NCBI GenBank assembly: GCA_021229015.1
Contig: CM037785.1
Coordinates: forward strand, 2,882,350-2,946,349
Source of the DNA: Solen grandis
Lineage: Eukaryota; Mollusca; Bivalvia; Adapedonta; Solenidae
Length of the DNA: 64,000 bases
Reading direction: 5' to 3'
Part shown: positions 1 through 12,785 of the stretch, piece after piece
How positions within the stretch are numbered: position 1 is the stretch's first letter
Layout of the letters: each line of letters opens with the position of its first letter
Notes under the pieces: model-generated
The model's input: only the letters and a program-made list of their open reading frames with translations
Told to the model about the DNA's origin: nothing
Database searches by the model: none
Position numbers and translations under genes: made by a program

Positions 1-420
1 CATAGCACATTACCAACATTATTTGTAGCTTGGTGCAATGCTGTTCTAATGATATATATATTTTAATGGTCTGATCTTTATTTTCAAAGTTATTGGTCGA
101 AAAGAAGTAACTGACATGAGCATCTTTTTGCCGATTTTTTTTGTTTTTTGTTTTTTTTATTTAGATTTAACAATCCGTATCGTAGAGGCCGTTAAAATAA
201 AAATTAAAAGAAATGTTGGAAATTTGTAGACCTTTGTAACGCAATCTGACTAAAGTCATCTCCTATACATACGCTACTCTACATAAGGATCTGAGGACGA
301 CCCGTTGACGTTTGTCTTTTGGATATTTCTTTTTCAGCCAATCCGGTCGTAGCTTGCAGATTTCTGTGAGTGTTCAATATCTATATTTAGCACAGTCATT
401 TCAGCATGAGTGTTAACGAC

Positions 421-600
421 ACCTTAGCGACGCCAATAGAGTCCGTCAACGTCGACATTGAAAAGAAAAAATCGGCGGCCATTTTGTTTTGTTATGAAAG
501 ATTTTCTTGACCAGACGTCAGAATAAACAATACACAATTTATCAAATAAAGTGACTAGTTCAACCTGAGTGTATGGAACGCCATAGCTGTCATATGTTAG
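421..600. repeat. Dispersed repeat, copy 1
   Basis: This segment contains the exact 17-mer CCGTCAACGTCGACATT, followed by a run of A/T, 'GGCCATTTTGTTT' and 'ATGAAAGATTTT'. The same blocks recur in the same order and orientation at about 21448-21600. Similarity continues for about 150 bp with small indels. The family is not recognised and no coding potential is seen. It lies just before the degenerate tandem array. Confidence 0.6.
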
Positions 601-609
601 CGCATTACA

Positions 610-1320
610 AGTTGTCATGTCAAAACGTCGATTTGTTATGTTAAAACGAGTTGTTATTATGTTAATCGGACATGTGAACATCTCACTGCATCGAGTTGTT
701 ATGATAACTCGCACTGTTGACTTGTCAAAACATGCCTTGTTAGGTCTTCACTCTGTATTAATTTGTCAAAATGTTTTGTGTGTGTGTGCATGTGCGCGTG
801 TGTGTGTGTGTGTGTGTGTGTGTTAAAAATAACATTATTATGTCAACTGGATACGTGAATATCTCAATGCATTTTGTTATTATGTTAACTCGCTCTACTG
901 ACTTGTCAAACCATGCTTTTATTATTTCAATATTCCATTTTATTTTGTCAAAACAATAGTTTATTGTGTTAAAAAAACATGCTTTAATGTAATTGGATAT
1001 GGGAGTATCTCAATTCACGGTGTTGTTATTTTGATCCACACTGTTGACTTATCAAACCAGGGGCTTGTTATGTCTACACACTTTATCATTTTGTCAAAAC
1101 AATGTTTTGTTGTGTTAAATGAACATGTTAAAATGTCAGCTGGACATATGAATATCTGTGTTATTCTGTCTACGTTCCATGTTATTTTGTCATTGTTTTA
1201 GATAAACGGGTAATTATGTCTATGTACCATGTTTTTGTGTTAAATGCAAACTGGTCACGTGATTTTTTCAATGCCTGGAGTGGTTAAGTTAACCCGCTAT
1301 GTTGACTTGTCAAACCGGGA
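610..1320. repeat. Degenerate ~140 bp tandem array with an internal (TG)n
   Basis: About five diverged copies of a ~140 bp unit can be aligned by eye. Each has 'TTGTTAT(T)ATGTTAA', then 'GGA(C/T)A(T)GTGAA(C/T)ATCTCA', then 'CACTGTTGACTTGTCAAA', then a long 'TTTTGTCAAAA' tract. A (TG)n/(CG) microsatellite interrupts it at about 774-824. Short apparent reading frames here are by-products of the repeat. The array ends a few tens of bases before the TATA-like box and SAM-like exon. Confidence 0.65.
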
Positions 1321-1342
1321 TGATGACAAAGTATGACGTAGG

Positions 1343-1350
1343 CATATATA
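1343..1350 (+). promoter_or_regulatory. TATA-like box upstream of the SAM-like exon
   Basis: GGCATATATAGCCC lies at about 1341-1354, a TATA-type core about 40 bp before the open SAM-like frame. Transcription would be expected near 1375, which would exclude the ATG at 1366. This is a motif match only. Confidence 0.3.
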
Positions 1351-1381
1351 GCCCTCGCGGAATTTATGAGTTTCAATAGCG

Positions 1382-1564
1382 GCGGAAACGAAAAGTCTCG
1401 AAAGTGTATTATCTAGGGCGGGCCTGTCAACCCTACTACAACGATTTGTTTCTCAAAAAATTGATTCCGAGTTGATTGAAACTCTAAGTGACCAGGAATT
1501 GGCCCGTCTTGGAGTTGAGACAATCGGAGACAGAATTAGACTCCGTGAAAGTGCAAAACAGCAG
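1382..1564 (+). CDS. SAM-domain-like coding exon (partial gene)
   Basis: The frame is open from 1382 to a possible splice donor (CAG|GTTCGT) at 1564, about 61 residues. It contains LESVLSRAGLSTLLQRF, then KIDSELIETLSDQELARLGV, then ETIGDRIRLRE. The pattern of hydrophobic helix, F..., 'ID...L..L.D.EL..LGV...G.R.+L' is the usual SAM (sterile alpha motif) fold signature, a protein-interaction module. There is no in-frame ATG: the frame opens after a TGA at 1367-1369, and the ATG at 1366 is in another frame that stops within 17 codons. The exon is therefore either internal (acceptor AATAG| at 1379) or a broken first exon. Downstream exons were not found before the repeat at 3196. Host gene unknown. 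Confidence 0.5.
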
Positions 1565-3195
1565 GTTCGTACCAATTCTTCCGACCATTTTCTTTCTGCC
1601 CCTTCTTCACTGAGATTTTCGCAGATCTGTATAATATCGTGATCTGCAAAAACGATACAGGTGACAAATCACGCGACAATACACACATACACACATGCGC
1701 GCAAATAACAGACCTTGCCATAGTCTACTATGCAGTGAATCGGCATGTTATTATATCGTTCATATATCCTGGAGTATGCAGTTCTCGACACTATAAGAAG
1801 ATATTGCCAAAAAATGAAACAAAACGATCCTTCACTTTTATATTAAATTATATCATCAAATGCATCAAAATTTTCAGTGGTAATTAAAATCAAATTTAAA
1901 AAAGAACTCAAAATCCAGCAACAGTCAAAAGAATTATTTCCAAAATGGCGTCCAGAGTTCTCGACAATGAAATGAAAATGAGTCTGCCATGAGTATGGTG
2001 CACTATAGAGTCAAAATCTAACAACAGTTGCAGCGTGGTTCTGTTTTCTGAATCACAGAACAGATTGGTTTATAAAATATGAGATGATCCAAATAAGAAC
2101 AAGAAACACTATCACACTGAAAGTGTTCATGTTATTATATGGTGCCCTCCGAGTTTTGTAACTGGGGGGTACAATAGCAATTTTACTTAACTTTGTGTCC
2201 TTTCAACCAGAGAGTCCTTACAATTTTTTAGGTATATGGCCAATTTTGGTTGTAAAAAACCTATACAAAGATTAAATGGGCATGCTGTATTACAATTGTT
2301 AAGTATAAAGTTTACTGTTTTATTAATAACAGCTATGGCTCTAAATGACTTTTGTACATGATATTGTTGAGAAGTGTATTCATAATCAAACCTACACTAT
2401 TTTAAGAACAGATGTTGGTTTACATAAATCAGTGATTGTATGCTTGCTGAGTATTAACTGTAGATTTAACAAGTGTTTTAAAAAATCATAAAAAGAAGCA
2501 TTAGTGAAAATGGTAGAAAATCGGTACTTCTTTATTAAATAAATATTTGTACCTTCTTTCTCAAACATTTTCAATAAAAAGAAGGTTTAGAAACAAGGAT
2601 CAATCAATTTTGTTTATTGTCAATGGATTCTCTGTATAATTACGCCACACTTGACGTCAAATATTGCACTAGTGAAAATAGCCCGAGAATACCAATATGG
2701 CGAGAACTCAGTACTTGAGGATATTCCAATCCATTCATAATACAGTACCATTAAGGTTTAGTTTTTGTAGTCATCTGCCATGCCCGAATATTCGGCGGGA
2801 ATGAGATCTGCCTTCAAAATGCGATTAGAATCTATATTTTTTTGCTAATTGAAGTCATTTTATCAATTTAATTTTGAATCTTGACATAAAGTAAAGGTTA
2901 TCAATTTAATTTTAAATCTGAACGAAATAAAGGTTAATTTAAAAGTTAAGGGTAAAGTAACGTGGCACAGATATACATATCGAAAAAGAAACGGTTATTT
3001 CCCTTGAGTAACAAAATGTCTTCCCGACTTTAAACTTCACCGTTTCTGCAAACTAATGTTAATTGTAACACCTGCTTTTTTCTGACAAATATGATTTTCT
3101 CCACCCGTAAGTTGTGTTTTCGGATACCTTAGTGTTTCATTTCTGATGTAAAACTTTTGTAGGGTTTTGGGGGGGGGGGAGGTCATATGAGAAGC
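1565..3195. other. No gene seen
   Basis: AT-rich non-coding sequence, probably intron or intergenic sequence downstream of the SAM-like exon. Short ORFs here (for example 1639-1887 and 2392-2574) have no recognisable composition. A G-run lies at about 3169-3178. Confidence 0.5.
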
Positions 3196-5560
3196 TGCTG
3201 TCTACACACATAATTGTAGGGTTGTCAGACGTTTCACCCCCAAGTCGTTTCCTCCCCAGTCGTTTCTTCCCAAGACGTTTTACCCCCAAATTGGAGGTGA
3301 AACGTCCTGTATTTGAGCGTATAACAGGTCGTTTCCTCCCCTCTGATAATTTATTTATTAAGCATTTGATTGAATTACTTTATATTATCCTAAATTATTT
3401 AAAGAATATTCAATATTATTATAGAATGTTATTCAAATTACGGTAAGTTGTCTTTACTGAATATACTTTTTACAATTAATAAATTACAGAATTAATCAAT
3501 AATTACGTTTAATTTGATAAGTGCAAAAGTGTGATTAGATAAAAAAAAATGTTGTTAATTAATATTTTGATTTCATTAATGCTTTAATATAATTGTGTTT
3601 AATTGCATTTGAAGGCACCCACTCTGATGTTATTTTTAAGATTGGGTTTAATGATCTGAATAATAAAGGTGTGAGGAGTAAAAAAGTTGATAGTGTTAAA
3701 GGTAATAAACAATGCAATTAAGACTTTGAAAGGTTAATGTGATCGTGTGCACATGTATTAGATAGAAAAAAAAAAAAAACCACTTGAGAAAAAAAAACCA
3801 ATTCAATATTTTTAAAATGCATTGTTTATTTATATGTCTTTTAAAACATATTTTCCCACATATTTTTTTTATTATTATTCTTATTTGAAGTCCTTTGGAT
3901 AGTAATTATTGTATAGTAATTGATCCTTATGTTATTAATGATAATTATCTTCTTAGTTTGATTCATTTAGTTATTTAATGACATTGTTAACATATAAAAG
4001 TTGTGAAATTGTACTGACAGTATCACTATTATTATTATTATTACTAGTAAAAATGGGATTAATTGTGTCTGCCTTTTTATTGATAGGTCGTGCGAAGATA
4101 TTCAAGATTTTGTTAAGGCTATTCTAAATTTATTAAAATTTATTTCTGTAAGTATTTTCCAAACAAAAATCATGCTTAAACAAATTATACATTTCTAATC
4201 TATTTGAGTTATTTGCGATAGAAAACCAGTTTTGTTTTATAAAAAATTTAAATTATCTTTTTAATATTTCCTAAATTTATGACACATTTATTCTGGTTAA
4301 TCACACATGTTGTAGACCAAGTTCATTCAGTGTTATGATTCATCCTCTTTAAATTGTGGTTTAGAAAATAACTTCTTATGACTTATAGGGGGTGTGTGTG
4401 TGTGTGTGTGTGTGTGTCCCATATATAAAACAGAATTACAACATGCACAAAAAATTATTTTATTACGTGACAGCATGTTATTATCATACTTTGGAGTGTA
4501 ATTGGTAAAATTTTGATGAGAAATATATATATATGTATTATATATATTATGCTTCAAAATATTGAATGTTTATACACTTGATGATGTACATGGTGCAAAT
4601 CAATAAAATATATGTTTGTTCTGTTATTTTCATTTTTACCATTATACATCGCTCATCAGCATTTGGTAGATATTCACTATTAATTCATAGTGAGGTTTAA
4701 ATGTTAAACGATGAGGCAAAAGTCTTTTCGAAAGTGAGGGTTCATGTAAATCATCATTTTGTACATAACTTTTATATACGAATTAGTAAGCTGTCAGGAA
4801 AAAAGACTTTAAATCTCTAGACAAGTGCAAAATACGATTTAAAAATATAAATTTTTAAAATAAATATATTTAAGGAAATCTAAATTTTACTATTTAACCT
4901 CTGTTTACTACTTAGTGTTTGCATCATGTAAGAAATGGTGATTAAAGAGTATCATAGATGTATTGCACATGTTATATAAGTTAGACATGATTAATTTATA
5001 TTTCAATAAACATAAAGCCATGGTTAATGTCTAACTATGTAAGAAAATTAGAGTTTTCCTCGACTATTCAATTGTTAATCTTGTAAATATGTATTTGTGT
5101 TGTTTATTTTTTTTTATTAAAATTTTTGTTTTTTTTTATATTTTTATTTCACACCACCACCACACACACAACACACATTACTTAACTATTTGGGTTATTC
5201 AAGACTTACAAAAACTTAAGATGTTGAAAAGATCATCCTTCATTTAAAAAATTTTCACTTCAATGATATTTTAATGGTATTTGGGTTTATCGGATGATAT
5301 AATAAAATATAGTATTTGCCGTGATTATAGCAAAAAAACCTTTTAATTTTTATTTTAAAAAAAATTTACAGTTTTAAAAAAATAAGAAAAATAACAGATT
5401 AGTATTTGCTTATTTTTTTAGGAAAAAATAAATAATTACATTTAAAAGTTTTTTAAAGTGGGGGGAAAAACGCCGTTTTAAAAATTTGGGGGGGAAACGA
5501 TTGGGGGAGGAAACGTTGGGGGTGAAAAGTCTGGGGGGAAAATGGTTTGGGGTTTTTGGA
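3196..5560. mobile_element. ~2.3 kb non-coding element with TIRs made of CGTTTC-CCCC subrepeats
   Basis: The left end (about 3215-3345) carries repeated CGTTTC(A/C)CCCC motifs spaced by AAGT/CAGT. The reverse complement of about 5461-5545 shows the same series in the same order (CTTTTCACCCCCAA, CGTTTCCTCCCCC, CGTTTCCCCCC). The two ends are thus inverted repeats around AT-rich DNA without long ORFs. A (TG)n lies at 4389-4417 and poly-A runs at about 3765-3800. The right copy lies in the homopolymer-distorted region, so its end is approximate. No transposase is seen, so it would be non-autonomous. Superfamily unknown. Confidence 0.55.
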
Positions 5561-8500
5561 AACTCTGGTTAGGTATTTGGTTTAATCCAAAAATTGGTTG
5601 TTTTTACTTAGAAGTTTGAAACAGACCAAATTTTTTTCTCTTTTTAAGGGAAGAATAGGCTAAAAAATTGATGGAAAACTTATTTTTCCGTAAAAGTTTA
5701 TTTTGTTCTTTAATTTCGAAAAAATGCTAATTGGGGGAAAACCCCCCCTTGGAGTTTCCGGGTTTTCGAAATCTCTTGGAAGCAGCGAACAAAAAGAACA
5801 GGCACAAAGAACCAAAAGGGAAAAAACGGACACACTTTTTTTTTTGCTTGGTTCCATGGCCAACAAAGGGTAAAAAAAAAAAAAAAAAATTTCAGAAAAA
5901 GCTTACATATAAGCAGGGTAGGAAAAAAATTAAAACTGAGCTTTTTTTTGATAAGAGGTAATGAATATCTAAAAAAAGAAGAGGTTTCCCCAAAGCTCAA
6001 AAGTGAAAAGGGGTTTGAGTTTTAAAATGAACAAAATTGTCAAAATTTTTAACCCTTTTCCGGGCCCCTTGGCATCAAAGGGTTTACGAAAAATTTTGGT
6101 TAAAGCAAGAAAAAACCTAAGCCAATCCGATTTTTTTTAAAAAGAACCAAAAACCAAAAAGTATCTGAGCCTGGTAGAAAATGGCCTGTAAAAAAGTGTG
6201 TGCTCCTTGTTCGGGAAATTGAGGGATCAAAAAAAAAATTAAAAAATCCAAAAAAAAACGTGAAAATCATTTGATCTTAGCCTCAGAAACATATTTATAG
6301 GAACGAATAAGTTAAAGTATTAGTGTTTCAGTTTTATTTATTTCAGTTGCCCCGAAAAAAAACATTTTTTCCCCCTTTAACTCCTCAAATTTAAAAATCC
6401 TGTAGAATCCCCCAAGTCGTGGATCTAGTTTCGTTGCCTTGAAAATGAAAAAATTTTCCTCAAAATCCTAAAAATATTAAAAACTTATTTAGAATCCCCC
6501 AAGAAAGTGGACAAGAAAAAGAAAAAAAGCTGGTGTAAGTAATGTACCCCTTATGTTGATATGCGCAAGTTCGATCTTTAAGTGAATACTTCCTGGGGGT
6601 TGCCGCTGTAATAATGCATGCTTTTTAAATTTTTTTGGGTAAGTATCAGCAATCCAGTTAAAGCTAAAAAAATTTAAAAGGGGTATTGTAGGGAAGGCCT
6701 TTGAAGGGAAGATTAAAACCCCGTATTAAAAGGGGAAAAAATTTCACACTGTTTCCGGAAAATTTCGGGAAACAAGTAGGGGAAATCAAATCCTCCCCAT
6801 AAAGATTGGGAAAAAATCTTGGGTTCAATTTTACAATGGGGTTTTTTTCCATTAAAATATTTTAACTTTTTTTTTTTAAAAATTTTGGGGAAAGGGAGTG
6901 GGAAAAAAAGAGGCCTAAAGTAACCAATTATTATTGTTTTTTTACCCCAAAAAGGGAAATCAGGGTCATTGGGGGTTAAAAATCTGTTAAAAATGTTTTT
7001 TTAAATTTTAAAAAAATTTAAAACCCGGAAAAATTTTTTTTTTGTTAGGTTTTTTTGTTGTTTAACATTATATGATACATTTGAAATATGGCGAAAAATC
7101 AATTTAATTGTGTGTGTGTGTGTTTTTTTGGCCAAAAAAAATTGTTTATAGTAATTAATTAATTAATTGTTCCCCAGAGTTTTTGATGGGCCAATCTGTT
7201 CTGCAGTTGGAGGCCAAAAATTTTTTTGTTTGTTTACAGGTGTTTGATTTATGGTCCTTTCCCCCTTATAATACTCTAGTGGGAAAAGGTTTTTTCTTTT
7301 TTAAAGTAAAAATGCTTATTTTATATGAAAAATTGTATATCGTAAACTTAATTAAAATAAACATAAAGTATAGAAAAGAAATTGGTATTACTTTTAGTAT
7401 CTTTTGGAAGTAACCAAAAAGTGTTTCCTTTTTAAATTTCTCTTTTTTGAACCCCCTCTTGGAAACATAAATATCTTGTTTGATTTCAGTCTTGATAAAA
7501 AGATAAAATTTTTAAGCCCCATTTTTGGCCACAGTGTTGTCTTTAATTTTTTTAAAAAATTTATTTTTTTTTATTTTAAAAAAGGTTTGTATTTTTTTAA
7601 AAAAAAAAAAATGTAAATTTAATTTAGGAAAAATTTCTTCATAAAATTTGGGCCAGAAAAAAATTTTTACTTTAAAGGTCCACTGTTCCATTTTTTCTTT
7701 TAAAAGGTTTGGGGTTGTTACATAAGCCCTCTCGGATTGTTATAATTTTTCCTAAAATCCCTTCCCCTGAAAAAAATTTTATGAACTTTTATGAATATCA
7801 GAAAAAAATTTTTTCCTTCCAAATTGCTATTCTGAACCCGAAAAAAAAACCAAGAAAGTTCATAATCTTTATTTCATAAGGGGGTCTGGCCTTTCATGAA
7901 CCAAATGTTCATGAATGAAAAAATTTGCTCATTTCTGTTTAAGTTAAAGAGTGATAATTAAAATTTTACAGGCTAAGTTTTCACAAACATATTTCACTGT
8001 GATTTTTAACTGAAAGAATATTTTTAATTAAACAAACCCCCAGGTTGTTTTTTTTTTTTCTGACTGGATTTATGTACAATTTATTTCAAAAAAAAAAAAC
8101 TCTCAGATTTTAAAAAAAAAACAAAAAAAAATTTACTCTGGAGGTTTGTAACTGATTAAAGGGTTATGGTTACGGATGCCGTTTATTAAACCCCTCAATA
8201 GCCCCCTAAAGAGTAAATAATTAAATAATCGCCTTTTTCCACCACGAACTAAGCCTTTAAAAAAAAAAAATTGAACATTCAGCAATTCAACAGAATCTGC
8301 ATAAAGTTTGATTTTTTACATTTTTGTCCTTTAGTAAAAGAATTTTTTAAAGTTCTATGTCCTCTAATATTGTTAAAAGAGAATGTAAAATTTTTTTTTT
8401 TTTCCTTTGAAAAAAATTTTTTTAATTTTGCTCCATTTTTAATTTTCCCCGGAAAGAAACAGTGTGACCTTATGTTTTAAAGGTTTTTTTATTTAGGATT

Positions 8501-9883
8501 TTTTTTATGAATTTTTTAGAAAAATTTCATAACCTTGCACAAACATTCACTTTTCAAAAAATTAAATTTCATGTTCTTTGTGTTCATAACTGTTCTTGTT
8601 TTATGAACCCTGATAAACTTTCCATTTCACAAGCCTTTCTAGGTGGCCCACGCAAAAATTCTTTCTTTGGTGTTGAGGGAAAATCAAGTTGAAAAATTTC
8701 GAAGGTTTGCGTGAGTGTTGACCCCAGAAAAATAGGGGGAAACACTCTTTGGGTTTTATTTAATACACTCATTAAGTCAGCACATATCTCAAGGTGAGTT
8801 GTATATTTTAATTGTTAATTTAACAAAGCTAATTATTTTTTTTCACATTTTTTCAAAAGTATACTTTTGAAGTTTGTAAGCTTCCCGGAAAAGTCAAGGT
8901 ACTTTCTTTTTTTTATGTTTTAAAATTTACAGTGTCACACCCCACATTTTTTGTTCAATTCGCAATTCTTTAATATCTTTTTTATAAAATTTCTGAAAAA
9001 ATGAACTGGTGTTTTGGAGTTGTCACTTTTCTTTTCGAATAATTAAAAAAAAACAAAAATTTACCCCTTTAAAAATGACATTTTGTGCGTGAGTGAATTT
9101 TTTTTTGTAATTTTTATCAAAGACGGGAAAAAACCTTTTTTTTTAAATTGTTTTCCCAATTGGTTTTTTAAAGGAATAATCCTATATTACTTAATTTTAA
9201 AAAATAGATAGCTTGGATCTTTTTTTATTACTGGGTTTTATTTTAAAAAAGCTGGAAAAAGTATCTTTTATGGGGACTGGGGAAAGGGCCCTCAGCCTTC
9301 GACGGGGGAAAAAAATAAAAAAAAAATTTCCCTTTTGGGGAAAATTTTTAATTTAAAAAGGGTTTTTAAAAAAAAATTTCAAATTTCATGATTATCGGGT
9401 TTTTTTTTTTGGGTGTACCCCTTTTCGTACAGCTTTTGAATTTTTGAAAAGTAGGGTCATTTGCAGCAAAACCTATTTCCCCCTGGTTTTTTTTTTAACA
9501 TTTCAGTTTTAGAAAGTTTTTTTGGGTTAAGGTCCATTCTTAATCTTTTTTAAAAAATAGTTTTAAAACCAAAATTTTTGCGCTCGAGCATTCTTAAAAA
9601 GGGACCGAGCCCCCATTTTTTTCTCCGGAATGGTTTTCTACGGGAGCATCACAGGTTAAAAAAATAGGGAAGGTTAAATTATTGGCTTTTTGACGAAGTT
9701 AAGCAGGGCTTCTTTCAAAACAACCAACAAAAAATGGAGACCCCCATATCTTACGAACATTTTAGTTCTAATTAATTCTGAAAAAACTTGTGCCACCCGA
9801 TGCTAAAAAAATTTTTTCTTGAAAAAATTTTTAAACCTGGTACCTGACACCTGGTGTCAGTTGCCAGAATTTAAAGTGGCCTT

Positions 9884-9917
<34 letters not shown>

Positions 9918-12730
9918 CATTTACACCCTGCGGGGAAAAACAATGTGTTGTTTTTTTTAGCCTTAAACCCCCAAAAATCATTTTGTAAAATTTGAAAAAA
10001 AACAAAGGTAGTCCCCCAGTGTTTAATATTAGTCTTTAATATATTTAATTGGTGAGCATCTAGATTTTTATTTGTAGTTTCAGCTATTTTTTGGTCTTCC
10101 AGAACTATTATCTGCAAAAAACCAACATCAGTAACCCATTGGGGAAGGAGTAGTGACTATTTTAAAACCCTGTTTTTGGGGAAAGGAGTAAGAAAATTTT
10201 CAAAAAAAAAAGGTTTTCAGTTTATCAAGTTTTTGAGGAAGTAGAGGTTTATTATGATTAAATACATTTACGCTTTTAATTAAAAATCACCTATTTAAAA
10301 AGACTTTATTTTTAAAATTGTGAGCAAAACCCGTTTCAAAAATTTTACTCCTTAAAGTTTTGTTTTGGGGGCCATTTTAAGAAAATTCATTTTGTTGATT
10401 TATAAAAAACCGATTTTTACCTAATAATGCCATGCTCCTATTGCACACAGTAAGGTTTTCTTTAAAAAAAAAAAAAATAAAAATAATTTTGGTTTGAGAA
10501 ACCCTTTTTGGGTTGCAATCTTTCCGGGACTTTTGCTAAAAGGATTTTTTGAGCAAAACAAAGTTTTTGCCTTTTTCATTTCGCAAACTTTACGGGAAAC
10601 CACGGGTTAATTTTGGCCCCCTTGAAAAATTTAACCCTTGACGCCGCTACATTTGTAGCATGAACGCAAATAATTTAAGAATTTTTTTTAAAATCTGTTT
10701 TTAAAGTCCATTTTGATGTTTTCAAGAACAAAAAAATATGGTGAAAAAATTTTAAAGGTAAGATGTTTTCGAAATTAAAGGGGGAAAACAATGTCAATGT
10801 AAAATCAATACTGTGTAATAAAGTTCCCAAACTTCCGGGTTAAAAAAAAATTTTTTTATGCATAAAAAAATAATTTTTTCATTTATTTTTTAGGTTGGGA
10901 TTTACAAATTTTCATTTGTTTTTTTTTAACTCACCTAGTCGCGGCCAATGTGTTTTTTTAAACGCTTTTGTTGGGTTAAAATTTTTTTTTTTGATAACTC
11001 CTTCCCTTTAATGCTGTGGATTTTGCCAAACTTAAGGCTTGATCCTGGGGGGACCAAAGTTTTAAATGGTTTAACCATTGAATTAAGTTACAGGACAAAA
11101 AAAAAGATTTTTGAAATTTTAAACTTAAAAATCTTCTCCAACCCCAAGGATACAGTACTTGTAGAAAGATGACTTTTCGTGAAAAAAAATTTTTTTATTT
11201 GATTTTTAAAAAAAATTTTGAGTTTTGACAGTCAAACTGTTAGGCCCCTTTTTAAAAGCTTTCGTCCCCCAAATTTGTATTTACGTGGGATAAGGTTTTT
11301 GGTTAAATTTGGTGGGGGGAGGCAAAATTTTTTTAAAAAATTTTCCCCAATGAAAAATGTTCCAACAAGGGAACCTTAAAAGGTTTGTTTAAGTTAAAAG
11401 AATTTCTTGCTCGGATAAGTTATAAGAAATGATTCATTTTAAAGTCCGTGGGTAAAAATGTCTATTGTTTTTTTCAAGGTCAAAGGCGAATTGGAAAAAA
11501 ATTGTTGGGGAATGTTATTTACTAAATTATTGCCTTTTTGATTTGCAAAAAGAGAATTTTGTACTGTGAAATTTTTTCAGATTAACTTTATAAAGTTCTT
11601 TTTCCCTTTAGCTGGAAGGGGATGAATACCTGCAGATTATTGCAGTTTGTGCAAGCCAAAAAAGGAGCCCCTCCTGGATTCAGGATTTTCCTCAAAAAAA
11701 ATTCAGAATCTGTAATGGTATTGCCCACAGTGTCGTGTTCAATTCCTTTTTAAATTGCCCCGACCAAACCAACCCAAACCTTGAAGGTGTGATCTATTCA
11801 AGGTGTATTTATTCGCCTTTTCAAAAACTTTTATGGATTTCAGTAAACAAAAATTTTTTTTGGGCTTTTATTTGAATCATGTAAAATTGGGGTTTCATGA
11901 AAAGATTTCGTCGTCATTTTAAAGGTTAGTATTTGAAAAAATAACAACAGCTTTGGGAAAGCTTTTTTTGGGTCTTTTTTGTTTTTTTTTTTAATAGTCT
12001 GAATTTTACCTAAAAAGGGGTTTTTTTTTTTTTATGCCCCCACTTGAAAAAGGGGGGGGCCAAACGTTGTGAGTTTAAAATTTTATGGCAATTTTAAAAA
12101 AAAAATTTTTTTGTCATTTCAATTTTGGGTTTTTTTTTTAGTTAAATTTTTTACCCCAAAACAAACTGTTTTTTTTTAAGGTCATCAAAGGGATTTTTTT
12201 CAAAAACATGAACAAATTTTCTCCCCTCCCCTTTTCTCTCTCTCTTTTGTTTTATTTTTTAAAGGGTTCAATGAGCATTTCCCGGGTTTTTAAATTTTTT
12301 TACAGACCCCCCCCCGTTTTTTTTATTATTTTTAAAATTTTTTTTTCCCTGAAAATTTTTTAAAAAAAAGATTTTAAAAATTTTTTTCCCTGTTTTTAAA
12401 AAAAAGTAAAAATTTATCATTTTTCAAAAATCCCCCCTTCTTTCCCTTCTTTTCTTGTTAAAATTTTTTTAAAAGCGCGTCATTGAATACCCCCTTTGCA
12501 TTTTGAATTGTTTTTAAACCCCGGGGGTTTAAAAAATTTTTTTAAAGAGCATAACAGTGGCCCAAAAAAATTATTTCAGAGTTTTTTCAAGCAAAACCCG
12601 ATTGAATTTGTCATTTTTTTTTCCGATTTTTTTTATTGTTTTTATGCGTCAGGGCAGGAAAAAATCTTTATAAAGTGAAAAAAACAAAAAAACCCCTTTT
12701 TTTTTACTGGTTTTTATTAGTAATTCCCGA
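5330..12730. other. Homopolymer-inflated, low-quality sequence
   Basis: From about 5330 the texture changes abruptly. Runs of A, T, G and C of 4 to more than 10 become ubiquitous, including a poly-G of about 19 at 9894-9914 and repeated 'tttttttt' and 'aaaaaaaaa'. Alternating dinucleotides become scarce. The change ends at the (TAGA)n microsatellite at 12739. No ORF above about 90 codons exists and nothing coding can be recognised. This resembles unpolished long-read gap filling rather than a biological composition shift. Genes could be hidden here, so absence of annotation is not evidence of absence. Confidence 0.7.
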
Positions 12731-12738
12731 AAGATGAG

Positions 12739-12739
12739 T

Positions 12740-12785
<46 letters not shown>
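12739..12785. repeat. (TAGA)n microsatellite
   Basis: Uninterrupted TAGA/GATA repeat of about 11-12 units. It sits exactly where the low-quality texture stops and ordinary sequence resumes. Confidence 0.95.

Noticed and set aside
771..959. ORF through the (TG)n microsatellite
   Set aside because: Cys/Val repeats from (TG)n; part of a degenerate tandem array.
3222..3446. 74-codon ORF
   Set aside because: It translates the CGTTTC-CCCC terminal repeat (repeated PSRFLPSRFF), not a gene.
5660..6000. Overlapping ORFs of 68-96 codons in the low-quality block
   Set aside because: Low-complexity Lys/Phe-rich translations of homopolymers on both strands; no family features.
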